In this document: positions 1-12,770 of the stretch, in pieces | Numbering within the stretch: position 1 is the stretch's first letter | Layout of the letters: the number at the start of each line of letters is the position of its first letter | Origin: Ailurus styani | Taxonomy: Eukaryota > Chordata > Mammalia > Carnivora > Ailuridae | DNA: 64,000 bases | Assembly (NCBI GenBank): GCA_002007465.1 | Contig: LNAC01000065.1 | Location: forward strand, 3,326,392-3,390,391 | Direction: 5' to 3' | Translations under genes and position numbers: made by a program | Notes under the pieces: model-generated | What the model saw: only the letters and a program-made list of their open reading frames with translations | What the model was told of the DNA's origin: nothing | Database searches by the model: none

Positions 1-797
1 AGGGAAATACAAATCAAAACCATAGTGAGATACCACCTCACACCAGTCAGAATGGCTAAAATCAACAAGTCAGGAAACAACAGATGTTGGCGAGGATGCC
101 GTGAAAGGGAAACCTTCCTACACTGTTGGTGGAAATGCAAGGTGGTGCAGCCACTCTGGAAAACAGTATGGAGCTTCCTCAAAAAGTTGAAAATAGAGCT
201 ACCCTACAACCCAGCAATCGCACTACTGGGTATTTACCCTAAAGATACAAAGGTAGTGATCCTCAGGGGCACATGCACCCAAATGTTTATAGCAGCAATG
301 TCCATAATAGCCAAACTATGGAAAGAACCTAGATGTCCATCAACGGATGAATGGATAAAGAAGATGTGGTATATATATACAATGGAATACTATGCAGCCA
401 TCAAAATAAAAATAAATCTTTCCATTTGCAATGACATGGATGGAACTAGAGGGTATTATGCTGAGCGAAATAAGTCAATCAGAGAAAGAATTACCATGTG
501 ATCTCAGTGATATGAGAAACTTGAGGGGTAGCGCAGGGGGTCATAGGGGGTAGGGAGGGAAAAATAATGAAACAAGATGGGATTGGGAAGGAGACAAACC
601 ATAAGAGACTCCTAATCTCACAAAACAAACTGAGGGTTACTGGGAGGTGGGAGGGTAGTGATAGGATGGATGGGTTATGGAGATTGGGGAGGGTTTGTAC
701 TATGGTGAGTGCTGTGAAAGGTGTAAGCCTGATGATTCACAGACCTGTGCCCCTGGGGCAAATAATAAAGAAAAAAGTAAAAAGAAAAAAGTAAAAA
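1..797 (+). mobile_element. LINE-1 3' end, entering from the left window edge
   Basis: The sequence from 25 to 501 encodes the C-terminus of L1 ORF2p, with the Cys/His cluster [19 protein letters not shown] and then the LWKTVW, ALLGIYPKDT, IAKLWKEPRCPSTDEWIKKMWYIYTMEYYAA blocks. A G-rich 3' UTR and an A-rich tail (about 760-797) follow. The same 3' UTR wording recurs at 13.4, 21.5 and 23.9 kb, so this is a fairly young carnivore L1 subfamily. The 5' extent lies outside the window. The fragment codes for no complete enzyme. Confidence 0.93.
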
Positions 798-1189
798 TAA
801 TTTCATGTAACATCTGTTCAAATTACTTCTAATTTAAATATCAGTTTTCTTACACATTTAGAATACACCAAAAAGTACAACTAAGTCTATAATTTTAGCA
901 GACATTTTGGAGAATTTAAAGAATATGACATTGGTTTATTTTTTATTTGGCTATGCATCTCTGTATTCTCATTGTGTGAATGATAAAAGATCATTATTAT
1001 GTTTTTTTTAAGGCTCCAAAATTTAGAGTAAACTATGTATTTTTCAGTTATTATATAGTAGAATATCAGCTAAGTGGTAGGAAGAATGTCCTGTCTCTGA
1101 GCAATTGAACTGAAATCAAACATGTTTCTTGGTTTCTCACTGTCAGGTGCTTTTGGTTAGAGCCAAATAGATTGTCATGAAAGGAGATG
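798..1189. other. No recognised feature
   Basis: AT-rich intergenic sequence between the L1 tail and the MIR relics. I see no coding or repeat signature. Confidence 0.6.
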
Positions 1190-1735
1190 GGTCTTTGGAG
1201 CCAGACCACAGTGTGACTGCTGGCCCAATTACCTTCTAACCTATTTTGGCCCAAGTTTCTACTCAATAAAATGAGGATGATATTTTTATGGGTGAATAAT
1301 ATCAATAAAACAATGGCTCCCATTTATTGACTTGTTTACTGTGTACCAGCCACTAAACTGACTATATTATACACACCTTATCTCATTTAATCCTCACAAT
1401 AACCCTAAATGTAGTTACTGTTATTATCTCTAGTTCAGAAATGAGTTCATTGAAGTGTTAACTTCCAGTTTACAAATTCTACCCTTAGAAGAGCAGCTAC
1501 CAATCATCTGCTGCCTATGGTGTGCTGGTGACTTCACATATATTTTCTCAGTTAGTCAACAGTGCCAACAGGTACCCATTATTATTATCTCAAGTTTTTA
1601 AATGTGGAGATTGTTTGGAGAGGTTAGTTTTGTGAAAGTTACATGGCTATTAAGAATCAGAGCTGGGGTCAGAACATAAGAAGAAAAAACCCAGGGCCCA
1701 TGCCTTTAACCTTAACTATACTGCCTCACCAAGGA
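1190..1735 (-). repeat. MIR-family relics, in pieces
   Basis: The segments at 1316-1460 (catttattga..., atctcatttaatcctcacaat) and 1540-1730 (ending in a ccatgcctttaacc...ctgcctc motif) match the reverse orientation of MIR as I know it. The intervening 80 bases diverge. A further possible piece in the opposite sense lies at 1190-1290. Confidence 0.6.
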
Positions 1736-1738
1736 AGA

Positions 1739-1742
1739 GTTA

Positions 1743-1773
<31 letters not shown>
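1739..1773. repeat. (TTA)n microsatellite
   Basis: About ten tandem trinucleotides of the TTA/ATT type. Confidence 0.95.
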
Positions 1774-1777
<4 letters not shown>

Positions 1778-3700
1778 AGATATCCTGTTTTTAAAAAAAC
1801 ATAAAATCAATACACTAAAAAAATACATATATGCATATGTTTGAAACTTGACAAACATTGGTAGGGAATCAAATATTTCCATGTATAATATCTTGAATTG
1901 AGAGCATTCACCTTTGTACTGAACTGCAAGGTAAATATGAAGATTACTAAAAGTCAAAACAGAGCTAAGCACTCCCACCTGGATCCACTTCCCCAGGACA
2001 TTCTTTCTAAAAACACCATTTGAAACTTTGCATTTCAAAGTTACATAATACCTACATCAGATATCTTAAATAGTATGTGTTGCTGAAAATGTACAAATCC
2101 TGCAATTATGTAATCTCAAGCTCTGAGCAAGGTGCAATAATGTTTATGAAAGAGCATGGTGCCAGATACACTCCACGTCAGAAAAATCAATTTGAGTTTT
2201 AATGTTCCTATATCCTCACTGCAGATTGTCAGCTAGAGTGATATGCAGAAAATATATAGCTTGCTTGACTTTACTCTTGTTGAAATAATCTCAGAATTAT
2301 AGGATGGATGAATTAAAATTTCCATCTGAATAGATTTTCTCCTTTTCTGATTTTTTAAAAATCCATCATTAGACTTGGGGATGGTTATTAAAATGTCTAC
2401 AAAGAAATGGCATATAATCCAGAAAACTGCTGTAAAAGTTTGGTTTTTGTTACAACATTTGGGCAAGTTTTGAAGAGGAGGTACTCAAATAATCAAAGAC
2501 ACTGTACAAATAAAATCAAATGTTTTTTGACTATCTAACTCTTGGCAAGCCACTTCCTGCAAATTCTTCAGGAAGCATAGAATCTAGCCCTTACTGGGCT
2601 TTCTCTAAATGGAGAAAGAAAATGTTAGAAATGTGAATAGCTTTTCCTGTTTTATCTTTTCATCATTTCATTCTTTCCCACACTCAAAATGAACCATAAT
2701 TGATACTTTTTTGGGGTCATCCACCCATTGGAGAGTTTCTGAACACGTGAGTATGCCACCTGTTGGTGGAAAGGCATTTATCTGCTATTTGCAAAAGATG
2801 GGGACTTTTAGGATCTTTTAAGAAAAAGGCAGTGTCTTTGAGCCTTCTACTTGTATGACCAATTATTCAATTGATTTGTTTCAATTATTTTATTTTTCTA
2901 GCATTAAAGTAAAGTTTTATTCCCTATCACCATTTAATCTTAGTTTTAGCTGGTCAGTATAATGAGCAGAAAATAGCTAGGGAGAAATACAGGACTATAG
3001 CCTGAGGGACTCCTGTCTTTCTCACACTTCATAAGGGTATGAAGAGAATTCAAAATATAGCACCTGATGCAGTCTCTGATTCAGAGGTTATGCTGAAAGT
3101 ATACTTCATAGGTCTTAAAAACACTTTGAATTTTCTTTTTTTACTCTAGTAAATGGAGTAGAGTATAAGATTCAATAGTTCGAAAACAGACACTGAAGAA
3201 TTTAAATTCTGAGTTCAATTGGAAAATCTATAATGTCCAAGAATTCACTTCATTTTTATGATTACTCTATTAATAGCTTAAAAAGGAAAATTAATTAATT
3301 CCTAAGGATAAGAGACTGTTTTTATGGTAGCTTTGTACAGCTGAAGATAGAAGATTAAATTACCACTTCAACAGTGAATTATTTTAAATATGTTAATAAC
3401 ATGCTGAATTTTACAAGAAAACCTTAACTGTTCCTTCATTAGTAGGTAGGGTTGCCACATAAAATACAGAATGCCTACTTAAATTTCAATTTTAGGCAAA
3501 TAAAGAATATATTTTTAGTATATGTATGCTCCCTGAAATATTTGGGACATACATCACTTAAAAAAAAAAGATCTTTCTTTATCTAAATTTCAAGAGTAAC
3601 TAGGGATCCTATATTTTTATTTGCTAAATCTACCAACTCTACTGGCCACGCTCTCTGAATGGTTATCAAGTGGTGTTCAGTTCAACTGGCTATCAACACC
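1774..3700. other. No recognised feature
   Basis: AT-rich, apparently unique sequence. The short frames on the minus strand (for example 2233-2466) have low-complexity or ordinary chance composition and no homology that I recognise. Confidence 0.6.
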
Positions 3701-3709
3701 CTTTACACT

Positions 3710-3820
3710 CACCCATTCATTCATTAACCTACTCATTAATTAATTCAACAGGTACTGGAATACCTCATATACTGTTGTAAGCATCAGGAATAGTTTTGCA
3801 AAACTCCTTGCCTCATGGAT
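3710..3820 (-). repeat. L2-like relic, left part
   Basis: A tandem ttcatt motif followed by wording like the antisense L2 3' end (...aaaactccttgcctcatgga). It is interrupted at 3821 by the MER5A-like element. Confidence 0.5.
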
Positions 3821-4003
3821 CAGTGGTTCTCAATCTTGGATATCCATTATAATCAGAGGGGGGAGATTTTTTTAAATGTTAATGGAATCCTAAATACAAC
3901 ACTCAAAGATCCTGAATTACTTGTTCTGGGATCTGGCCTAGTTATCAGAATCTTACAACTTCCCCAGGTGATTCTAATGTATGACCAAGGTTGAGAACCA
4001 CTG
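3821..4003. mobile_element. MER5A-like hAT MITE
   Basis: The element starts cagtggttctcaa and ends with its exact reverse complement ttgagaaccactg, a 13 bp perfect terminal inverted repeat. The total length is 183 bp. The flanks (tcatggat / ctgtggat) look like a decayed 8 bp target duplication, as expected for hAT elements. Confidence 0.85.
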
Positions 4004-4234
4004 CTGTGGATAAAGACAGACTATATATTTTTAGTCCTTATTTTTGCAATGCCTGCATCTGCCACCAGATGTGCCTATTAAAGGTTGAGTCACTTAGCAG
4101 ATCAACTCTACAGGGAAGCAAACTGCAGACAATTTTAACTAAGATTTTTTCCAAAGCAGTGTAACTCTTTATTAAGCTAGCATTATACATTTTTAAATTA
4201 AACTATTTTTCCTCAATTTTAGAACTATGAATAT

Positions 4235-5130
4235 TTAAATAAATGCATTCATCCATTCATTCAAAAATACTTATTTCTGTCTAAGCACTGGGCACTGCAC
4301 CAGGCACTGGGGATGGAGCCATGAAAAACACAAACCTCCTATTCATGGAGAAGGGACAATTAGTATGAAAACAAAAAATAAATACTTCCTAAGAAGAAAA
4401 TGAATCAAGAAGTCAAAAGCAATTAATTAGTGGGGAGGGTGCCTTTTAGACATAACAACCAGGAAAAGTTTCTCAGGGAGCCTGAATGATGTGAAGGACT
4501 GAATCATGCAAGTATCTCCAGTGAAAGGTAAAGGAAAAACCAGGTAGGAAGGCCTTGAGATCTGAATAAGCTTGGTGTGTTTATAGGAAGAGCTGGAAAG
4601 ACAGTGTGGTAGCAGTAGTGGGAAGGGGAGAGTAGTACAAGATGAGGCCAAAAAGAAGGCTATGTAGGTTCTTAAACCAAGATAAGGACATTGGGCCATA
4701 TTCTGGGCTGTGGAGTAACAGATATGGTTTAATTTATATTGTAAAAATATCAGCCTGGCTTCCATGTGAAGACTAGATGGTAAGGTAATGGTCTCATAAA
4801 AGCAGGCAGACTACTGTAGTAGTAAGGGTGAGAGACGATGGCAACTTGGACTAGGGCAGTAGCAGTAGAGTTTTCAAAAAGTGGTTGGGTTATAATTTGA
4901 AAATAAATCCAACAGTTGTTGCAGATAGGTTGGATATATCTGAAGGAAAGAGGAAATAAGAATGTTTTGGATTTTAGCTTCTATGATGACAAGGATAAAG
5001 GGCTGACACAAGAGTTCTGGTAGGACCGGTTAAAGTTTGAAGTGCCTAGTGGTCATCCCAGTGGATAGGGTCATTATGGCAGATATGTATATCTGAAGCT
5101 CAGAGAAGCAATCAGGGCTGCAGACATATA
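4235..5130 (-). repeat. L2-type LINE relic
   Basis: It begins with the cattcatccattcattc tract, then ctaagcactgggcactgcaccaggcactgggg and a long stretch matching the antisense L2 3' region in wording and order. It is too decayed to code. Confidence 0.6.
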
Positions 5131-5552
5131 TTTAGATCATCATCTCTACAGAAAGGTATACCTTTTTTCCTCTCTTAAATTAATGCATTGGACTGATTTT
5201 AAACAAAGTGGGCAGTCATTTCCTTTCTAAGTAGATTACTTCCTTTGGAAGTTATACCTGTGACCTAAACACTGGCACCTGATGACTTGTGATCCTTTAC
5301 TACAGAAAACATATATAAAAGGAAGTATTGCCCCTACAACTTGTTAAATGTCCTTGGGATAAACACATGAAGCAATTTTGAAAATTATTTTGGATGATGC
5401 GTGAGGTCTTCTTAGACTATAACTAAAAATACTTTTCATGATTAAATGATAACTTTCAGCTGTAACTGCTTTTATTGTTGTTAAAATTGTTTTATCATAT
5501 GCTTTAATATTCAAACAATCCAGAAGTATTTTTTAGAAGTATATGATGAAAA
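5131..5552. other. No recognised feature
   Basis: AT-rich sequence between the L2 relic and the SINE. Confidence 0.5.
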
Positions 5553-5749
5553 GGGGCACTTGGGTGGTTCAGTCAGTTAAGCCTCCAACTCTTGGTTTTG
5601 GCTCAAGTCATGATGTCAGGGTTGTGAGATCAAGTCCCATCTTGGGCTCTGTGCTCAGTGTGAGTCTGCTTGAGATTCTTTCCCTCTCCTTCCCCCTGCT
5701 CACAAACACTCTCTCTCAAATAAACAAAAAAATAAAATCTTAAAAAAAA
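5553..5749 (+). mobile_element. CAN SINE (tRNA-Lys-derived), older copy
   Basis: The head is ggggcacttgggtggttcag, followed by the pyrimidine-rich body and an A-rich tail. The flanks 5536-5552 and 5752 onward (gaagta..atga..) look like an imperfect target-site duplication. Confidence 0.9.
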
Positions 5750-5974
5750 TGGAAGTAAATGAATGAAAATTAGATCCTAAGCTATTGTATTTTTTAGAAC
5801 AAGATTCATACAAGTAGCATTGGTTTTAAAAGGTTAAAAGGAGAATTTTAATACATTAAATAATCTTCATTACAATATTTGCTAAAGTATTCCATGTGTA
5901 AAGTTGTTCCAAACCTGAGTTGTAGTAGGAAAAGAAAGAGGATTTTGTGTTTCACATTTGCCACTAAACTAGTT

Positions 5975-6100
5975 ACATGCCGGAACACAAATTGCTTAAC
6001 TGCCTTGAACCTTAGTTTTCTTATTTAAAAAGGCAATAAATCTACTTCAAAGGTCTTTTGTCTAAACAACATAATACATGTAAAAATATTTCAAAAATAA
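5975..6100 (+). repeat. MIR-like relic
   Basis: The order 'ttgcttaact..cttgaaccttagttttcttattta..' matches the MIR core with decay. Confidence 0.45.
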
Positions 6101-7019
6101 TAAAATTACACAGAAAAGAGAGGTAAATAAACCATGGCATAATGTACACATACTTTTCTATTGGTAAATATATATCCTATACTCAAGAACTCAAAGTGAA
6201 TGACAATGATACTAACCTCACTACAATAAGCTAGTGAAAAGGTATAGCAAACTGTAGACTATAAAGTCAAAATTTTTGCCTTTTTTTTTTTTCTGACTTG
6301 TTTCATTGGTGGTATTAGTTTATTTTTTCTTGAGCTGTTAAGGTGATTGGGTTTATCTTTTTCCCTCTCTGATAGAGGTAAATGTGGTATTTGAGATGGA
6401 AAAATTAAGGATTAATAACTGACAGATGGATGGAAAAGTTAACTATAAAGAATTTAGATAAGACACAAATAAGCAGCAACTTAATTCTCCTAAAAATTTA
6501 TAGTATAAGCAATATATAATTATGTATTTATTTTAGTAATTATTTACTGTGGAGAGTTTTTTTTTTCCTTTTAAGAGAGTTAACTTTAACTAACAAACAC
6601 TATTACTGGTCATCCTTTAGGGTATGGAAAACAGTTTCATCAAACAATAACAGGATTCATTCCCATTTCTATCCCTTGATTCCTGGACCTATGAATCCTG
6701 GCTAAGGGAAAAACAACATCATATACAGGATACTAATTTAGACATAAATAGCCTCCTAGAGAATATGAGAGTGGCATCAATCACTATCACTCCTAGTATC
6801 CACCAGCAAATTTTTTGCTTCCTATACCCACAAACACATTCTACTTGTCCAGACATCTGAGTTTCAAAAGGAGGAAAGCTTCCATCAGGAGACATAAAGA
6901 GATTACCACATGAAGACAGAGGACTGGAGTAATGCATCTACAAGCCAAAGAATGATGAAAATCGTTGGCAAACTACCAAAAGCTAGAATGATTTGATGGG
7001 GAGGATTCCCTTATAGGCT

Positions 7020-7150
7020 TCAGTGGGAGCATAACCCTGTAGACAACTGATTTTAGACTTCTAGCCTCCAGAACTGTGAGACAATAGATTTTGTTGTCCT
7101 TTTTATAAGCCAGCTAGTTTGTGATACTTTATTATGGCATACTTTATTAT
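7020..7150 (+). repeat. MLT1-type (MaLR) LTR 3' fragment
   Basis: The motif 'gacttctagcctccagaact', followed by gtgagacaatagatt, is the familiar end region of MLT1 LTRs. Only the end is recognisable. Confidence 0.6.
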
Positions 7151-8744
7151 GTCATATTATGTGATACTTTATTATTAGAAAAGTAAAGCAATCACTATTT
7201 TAATAAATCCTCATCTTTAACAAGGCCCAATGCTTGTTTAGGGATTTACTATTTGCTAGGAACTATTAGCTAACAGGCTGTGTCTCCTGTTTTTCAGAAG
7301 CAGTTAAGGGGGAACAAGAAGGAAAATTAATCAGGTAGTATAATCTTTAAGTGAAAAAAGTGTTTATTCTCTTTATAATAAAGCACCTTTTATTTTCTCA
7401 TTTTAAGAGAATAGGGTGACTCTAGATATGGAATAACATTGGCAAATAGACTTGGAGCATATGAGCCAGTTTTATAAGTGTAACAGAGGATGATTTAACA
7501 TTCAATGATGTACTTTTAAGCTTTGCCTTAGCAAAGGGTCTAAGAGACAAAGGAGGCCATTATACTGCCCAAACTCCTAAAGCAATATTTGATTTGGACC
7601 AAGGAAGTATAGACACTCCAGATATAAGGGATAGGGGAAGCAAGGGGAATTTTAAATAATCTCATAAGGAAACTTTTAAAGGAGTATAACATCCATCATT
7701 TTGTCAACAGTGATTGGTTAAGACTAAGATTTTAGAGCAGTTCAATGGGACTTTGAAAGCTAAAATGTGGTGCTATTTTACTGCTCAAAAACATTTTAAT
7801 ACATTGATATAATTCAATACTTTATCACTAGTTACAACCACTAGATCATCTGCAAAAAATATCTATAAATGTCATAGCCAGGAATTCTTTACATCTTAGA
7901 AAAAAACCCCAGAAAATTCCACTTTGTATGAAAGAAAATCATAGGATTGCATACGGGTTAAAGGAAAGATTTGAAAAGTGGTTCCAGGAGACAGTAACAA
8001 GATACATTTTGTAATAAAGGTGGTAACTAAGAGTTGGCAACTAGTTTATAGTTAAAAGATCAGCTACCAGAAGAACCCCAAACCATAACCCTATGTCAAG
8101 GGTTAGTACACAATATAGAAAAAGAAATTATCTAGATAAAGGGATATGATAGGAATGAGATCATTCTCATCAAATGGTTGGACTGACCTGAAATTATTAA
8201 TAGTTGTATAAGACTTTGATTCATAATCTCTACATGGTGGAAAGTAGGTGAATGAAAATGGTTTTTATATTGCACTACTCTCAGCAATATTTCAACATTA
8301 CCTTTCCCCTGAAGCTTAAGGGTATCTGATAGTTGGGATTTAAGTAGATAAAGGCCCCAGAATGAGGAAATCACCCCTGAAGATGTCACCTTCTGGTATG
8401 GAGGGCCATACTCTCTACAGGAATAAGTATAATCTATCAACTACATATTGATATTTAGAAAAGAGCACATTAGTTCAAGTCATATTCTATGGCTCCCTCA
8501 CAATTTTGTTTTGGGTCTTTTGCTTATCGTTAACCAAGAGAAAAGGTGAGAAGACTGCATGAAACATTTTATTGTCAGATATGCAAGCATGTGTATCCTG
8601 TCCACCACTTTACTTTCACCAGAATCCAGTCACCAGGCCATATCCATATTGAAGTTTGGGCTGGGAAATGCAGTTGCCCCATGTGGAAGAGGAAATGGGA
8701 TTGATAAGCATCTAACAATTAGTGTGAAAAAATTGATACATATA

Positions 8745-9570
8745 AACATGCACACTAACTTGAAAAGATATCTGTAGCCCCATAGTCATAGCAGCATTAT
8801 TGACAATCACCAAGAAATAGAAACAAACTTAAGTGTCCACTGATGGATGAATGGATAAATATTTAGTGTAGATAGATAGATATAGATATAGAATGATGTA
8901 GATATATAGATATATATAGATATATAGTTATATATAGTTATATTTATATAACACATATATAAATGTAACTTCTTTATATATATATATATATATATGAATA
9001 TTATTCAGCCATAAAAAATGAGGAAGTCCCGCCATTTCCAACAACATGAATGGGATTTAAAGGCACTATGCTAGGGGAAATAAGTCAGAGAGAAAAAGAC
9101 AAATTCAGCATTATCTCACTTATATATGGAATCCAGAAGAAAAAAAAAGAAAACTAAACTCATAAAGATCATAACTGATTATCAGAGGCAGGGGTGGTGG
9201 GAGGAGGAAATGGAAGAAGGTGGTCAAAAGGTACAAACTTTTAGCTATCTTATAATTATCTTATATCTTATCTTTGTCACATAAAGTAATAATATGGATA
9301 TAATATACAGCATAATGACTATAGTTAACACTGTTGTATGTTATGTAGGAAAGTTGTTGAGAGTAGAACCTAAGTTTTCATCACAAGGAGACATTATTTT
9401 TTTCTTTTCCTTTTTATTATATCTATATGAGATTGTGGATATTAACTAAACCTATTGTGGAATCATTTTACAACGTACAGGAATAAAATCATCATGCTAT
9501 ACACCTTAAGCTTATCTGATGATGTATGCCAATTCTTTCTCAGTAAAACAGGAAAAACGTGCACAAATAT
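8745..9570 (+). mobile_element. Older LINE-1 3' end
   Basis: It has the wording of the ORF2 C-terminal end (atagcagcattattgacaa, then tgtccactgatggatgaatgg), an AT-rich expansion at 8869-8995, and a 3' UTR of the older, G-poor type (ggtcaaaaggtacaaactt). It is too decayed to code. Confidence 0.85.
8869..8995. repeat. (TA/GATA)n-like low-complexity tract
   Basis: Runs of gata, tatata and taga units within the L1 3' end, replacing the short ATATAT tract seen at the same place in sister copies. Confidence 0.8.
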
Positions 9571-9794
9571 CTCCTATTTTTATTTTGTGGGCATTTGCAG
9601 TTATGTCTACACCAACTATTAATTTTCAACTTTTCTGGATTAGATTAGATCTCTTTAATCTATAGCTTATACTTGGGTTTTGTTTTGTGATTCAATCTAA
9701 AATTTTTCTTTTACTAGGTAAATTTATTCCATGTACATTTATTCATCTGAGAGATATGTTTGGACTTAGTTCTGTCAAATTATTTTATGGGTTG

Positions 9795-9924
9795 TTTTTT
9801 TTTTAAGTAGGTTCCATGCCCAGTGTAGAGCCCAACACAGAGCTTGAACTCACAACCCTGAGATCAAGACCTGAGCTGAGATCAAGAGCCAGACACCTAA
9901 CCAAATGAGCCACCCAGGCACCCC
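9795..9924 (-). mobile_element. CAN SINE, antisense, partial
   Basis: A T-tract is followed by the reverse complement of the SINE, ending gagccacccaggcacccc. The pyrimidine-rich middle is missing, so the copy is short and old. Confidence 0.85.
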
Positions 9925-10249
9925 TTCTTCTTTTACTTTTTAAATGTTTGCTACAAGTTTTTGTTTTTTCTTTGGTTTAGCTTTAAGCTTATTTTCTTTT
10001 TAATAATTTCAGTCATTTCCTTTTTAAAAGCAATATAATTTATCCTATGATTTTTATAGGTTTGAAATGTCTGTTAGCCTAAACCTGTGCAGTAATTTGG
10101 TTTTGTATCAAATTCTTTGGATGTTCTTTCTTTTTCTGAGGAAAATGTAAATGATGTTTCATAGCCTTCCATCACTGATTGTAACTGGGATGAATTTCTA
10201 TATAATTTTCTCATTTTTGGAATAAGGTAAATTTTTAGGCTATTTCTTG
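9925..10249. other. No firmly recognised feature
   Basis: T-rich sequence. It may be a continuation of the old antisense LINE-1 that is clear from 10250, but the match is not convincing. Confidence 0.4.
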
Positions 10250-10657
10250 ACATTGACTTACTTGTGTAAATGTTTTCTAAGATGTTGTAAAACTGCTAAA
10301 CAGTGTTCTAAAGTGTGCAATTTTTCAATACCACCAGCGATGTTTGAGTTTCTGTCATTTCACATCCTTGCCAATACTTGGTATTTCTATTTCTTTTCAT
10401 CTTGGCCAAATTAAAGGGTGTATAGTCATTTAGTCATTTGAGTTTCAGTTTGCATTTTTCTGATGACTATTGATAATGAATATCTTTTCAGCATTTATTT
10501 ACCAGTTGCATATTATTTACATATGAATAAGTTTATATAAAATATAATTATAAATATGTAATATATAATTATACACATATATAATTTAAAAGATATATGT
10601 ATAATATTTTCTCCCAGTCTATGGCTTGCCTTTTCATTTTCTTAATGGGGTGTTTTA
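10250..10657 (-). mobile_element. Old LINE-1 3' region, antisense
   Basis: The order 'accaccagcgatg', 'cacatccttgccaatacttgg' (19-21 base motifs typical of antisense L1 ORF2 C-terminus) and 'gtttgcatttttctgatgac' identifies it. It ends at the SINE insertion, with the flank ttaatggggtgtttta. Confidence 0.8.
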
Positions 10658-10871
10658 TTTTTTTTTTATTTTTTTTTTTTTATTTATTCATTTGACACAG
10701 AGAGAGAGAGAGTACAAGTAGGCAGAGAGACAGGCAGAGAGAGAGAGGAGAGAGGAGGAAGCAGGCTCCCTGCTGAGCAGAGAGCCCGATGTGGGCCTCG
10801 ATCCCAGGACCCTGGGATCATGACCTGAGCCGAAGGCAGCGGCTTTAACCCACTGAGCCACCCAGGCGCCC
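10658..10871 (-). mobile_element. Young CAN SINE, antisense
   Basis: It runs from a poly-T tract to ...cccaggcgccc. It is flanked by a perfect 16 bp target duplication ttaatggggtgtttta (10642-10657 and 10872-10887). Confidence 0.96.
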
Positions 10872-10887
10872 TTAATGGGGTGTTTTA

Positions 10888-12770
10888 AAAAGCAGAAGTT
10901 ATCCTGAGAAAAGAACAAAGTAGGAGACATCATACTTCTTGATTTCAAGCTGTATTATAAAGCTATGGTAACCAAATCATATGATACCAGCATTAAAACA
11001 GATGCACAGACCAATGGAACAGAATCAAGAAGTCAGAAATAAATCCACGTGTATACAGACAACAAATATTTGACCAGAGAGCTGAGAATACAAAATGGAG
11101 AAAAGAGTCTATTCAATAAATGGTGCTGGAAAAACCGGATGTTACCATGTAAAAAAATTAAACTAAACCCTATCTTATACCTCTCATGAAACGAACCCAA
11201 AATGGATTAAAGACTTAAAGATAAGATTAGAAACCTTATACTCCTAGAAGAAAACACAGGGAAAAAAACCTCCTTGAAATGGTCTTAGCAGGGTGCCTGG
11301 GTGGCTCAGATGTTAAGCCTCTGCCTTCAGCTCAGGTCATTATCCCAGGGTCCTGGGATCAAGCCCTGCATTGGGCTCACTGCTTGGCGGGAAGCCTGCT
11401 TCTCCCTCTCCCACTCCCCCTGCTTGTGTTCCTTCTCTCGCTGTGTCTCTCTCTGTCAAATAAATAAATAAAATCTTTAAAAAAAAAGAAAAGAAAAGAA
11501 ATGGTCTTGGCGATGAATTTTTTTATATGACACCTAAAGCACAAGCAACAAAGCGAAAAATAAGTGGGTCTCCATCACACTAAAAAGCTCTGCATAGAAA
11601 ACAAAAACAAAGAAACAAAAAAATTTTTGATCAAAGTGAAAAGAAAGCCTACAAAATGGGAAAAATATTTGCAAACTATGTATCTGATAAGGGGCTAATA
11701 CCCAGAATATAAAAGAATTCATACAACTCAATAACAAAACCCCCCAAATAATCCAATTAAAAACTGTGACCAAAGTAAATACATGAATGACCAACAGGTA
11801 CGTGAAAACATGCTCAACATCCTAAAGGGAAATCCAAATCAAAACCACAGTATCACCTCACAACATAATAAAAAAGATATAGATAACAAATGCTCATAAG
11901 GATGTGGAGAAAATGGAACACATGCACCATTGGTGGGAATGTAAATTGGTATAGCTGCTATGGAAAACCTCCAAAACTTAAAATTAGAACTACCATATGC
12001 TCCAGCAATTCCACATCTGGTAATATATTTGAAGGAAATGAAAACACTGTCAAAAAGATATGGAACCTTATGTTCATGGTAGCATTATTTATAATAGCTA
12101 ACACACAGAAACAACCTAAGTGTCCGTTCACGGCTGAATGGATAAAGTTGTAGTGGTATATATATATACATACAAAATACATATATAATACACATTCAGT
12201 GGAACATTCAGCCATAAAAAAGAACAAAATCCCGCCATTTGGGAAAACAGTGATAGGCCTTGATGACATTATACTAAGTGAAATAAGTTAAACAAAAAGA
12301 ACAAATACCACATGATCTCACTTACATGTGGTATCTAAGAAACAAACAAACAAAAACCAAACAAATAAAAAAAACCCCTCCAAACTCAAAAAATAAAGAG
12401 ATCAGATTTGTGGTTACTAGAGAGAGTGGGTCATGGAGGGTGGAATTGGATGAAGGTGGTCAAAAGGTACAAATTTTCAGTTATAAGATAAATAGTACTA
12501 CGGATGTAATGTACATGATGACTATAGTTAACACTGCTGTATGGTATATTTGAAAGTTGTTAAAAGAGTAAAGAGTTCTCACAAGGAATAAAAAGTTTTC
12601 TTTTTTTTGTATCTATATGAGATAATGGAAGTTAACTAAACTTACTGTGGTAATCTTTTCACAAATATGTAAGTTGAATCATGCTATACACCTTAAATTT
12701 ATACAGCACTTTATATCAATTATATCTCAATAAAACTAAAAAAAATTAAAATGCTGTTGCAAAACCTAAA
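10888..12770 (+). mobile_element. Older LINE-1 ORF2 end and 3' UTR, sense
   Basis: The recognisable order is the RT-distal region (ggtaaccaaatcatatgata, caccagtgaacagaat-type wording), the ORF2 C-terminal block near 11890-12150 and the old-type 3' UTR ending in caataaaac near 12735. A CAN SINE splits it at 11290. Frames are short, and this copy cannot encode ORF2p. An ORF at 11890-12153 retains a garbled Cys/His block (MWRKWNTCTIGGNVNW). Confidence 0.85.
11290..11497 (+). mobile_element. CAN SINE inside the older LINE-1
   Basis: The head is gggtgcctgggtggctcag and the tail is an aaagaaaag-type A-rich stretch. The flanking duplication is gaaatggtcttagc / gaaatggtcttggc, with one mismatch in 14. 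Confidence 0.95.

Larger units (their letters stand above)
5750..8744. other. Intergenic stretch, mostly unrecognised
   Basis: AT-rich sequence. A MIR-like piece lies at about 5975-6100 and an MLT1-like 3' end at about 7020-7150; otherwise I see no feature. The ORFs at 6719-6937, 8132-8440 and 8559-8777 lack recognisable domains and look like chance frames. Confidence 0.6.

Noticed and set aside
10800..10871. Possible functional tRNA gene from A/B-box-like sequence
   Set aside because: The resemblance is to the tRNA-Lys-derived head of CAN SINEs. The cloverleaf is not maintained and the same sequence recurs in all SINE copies.
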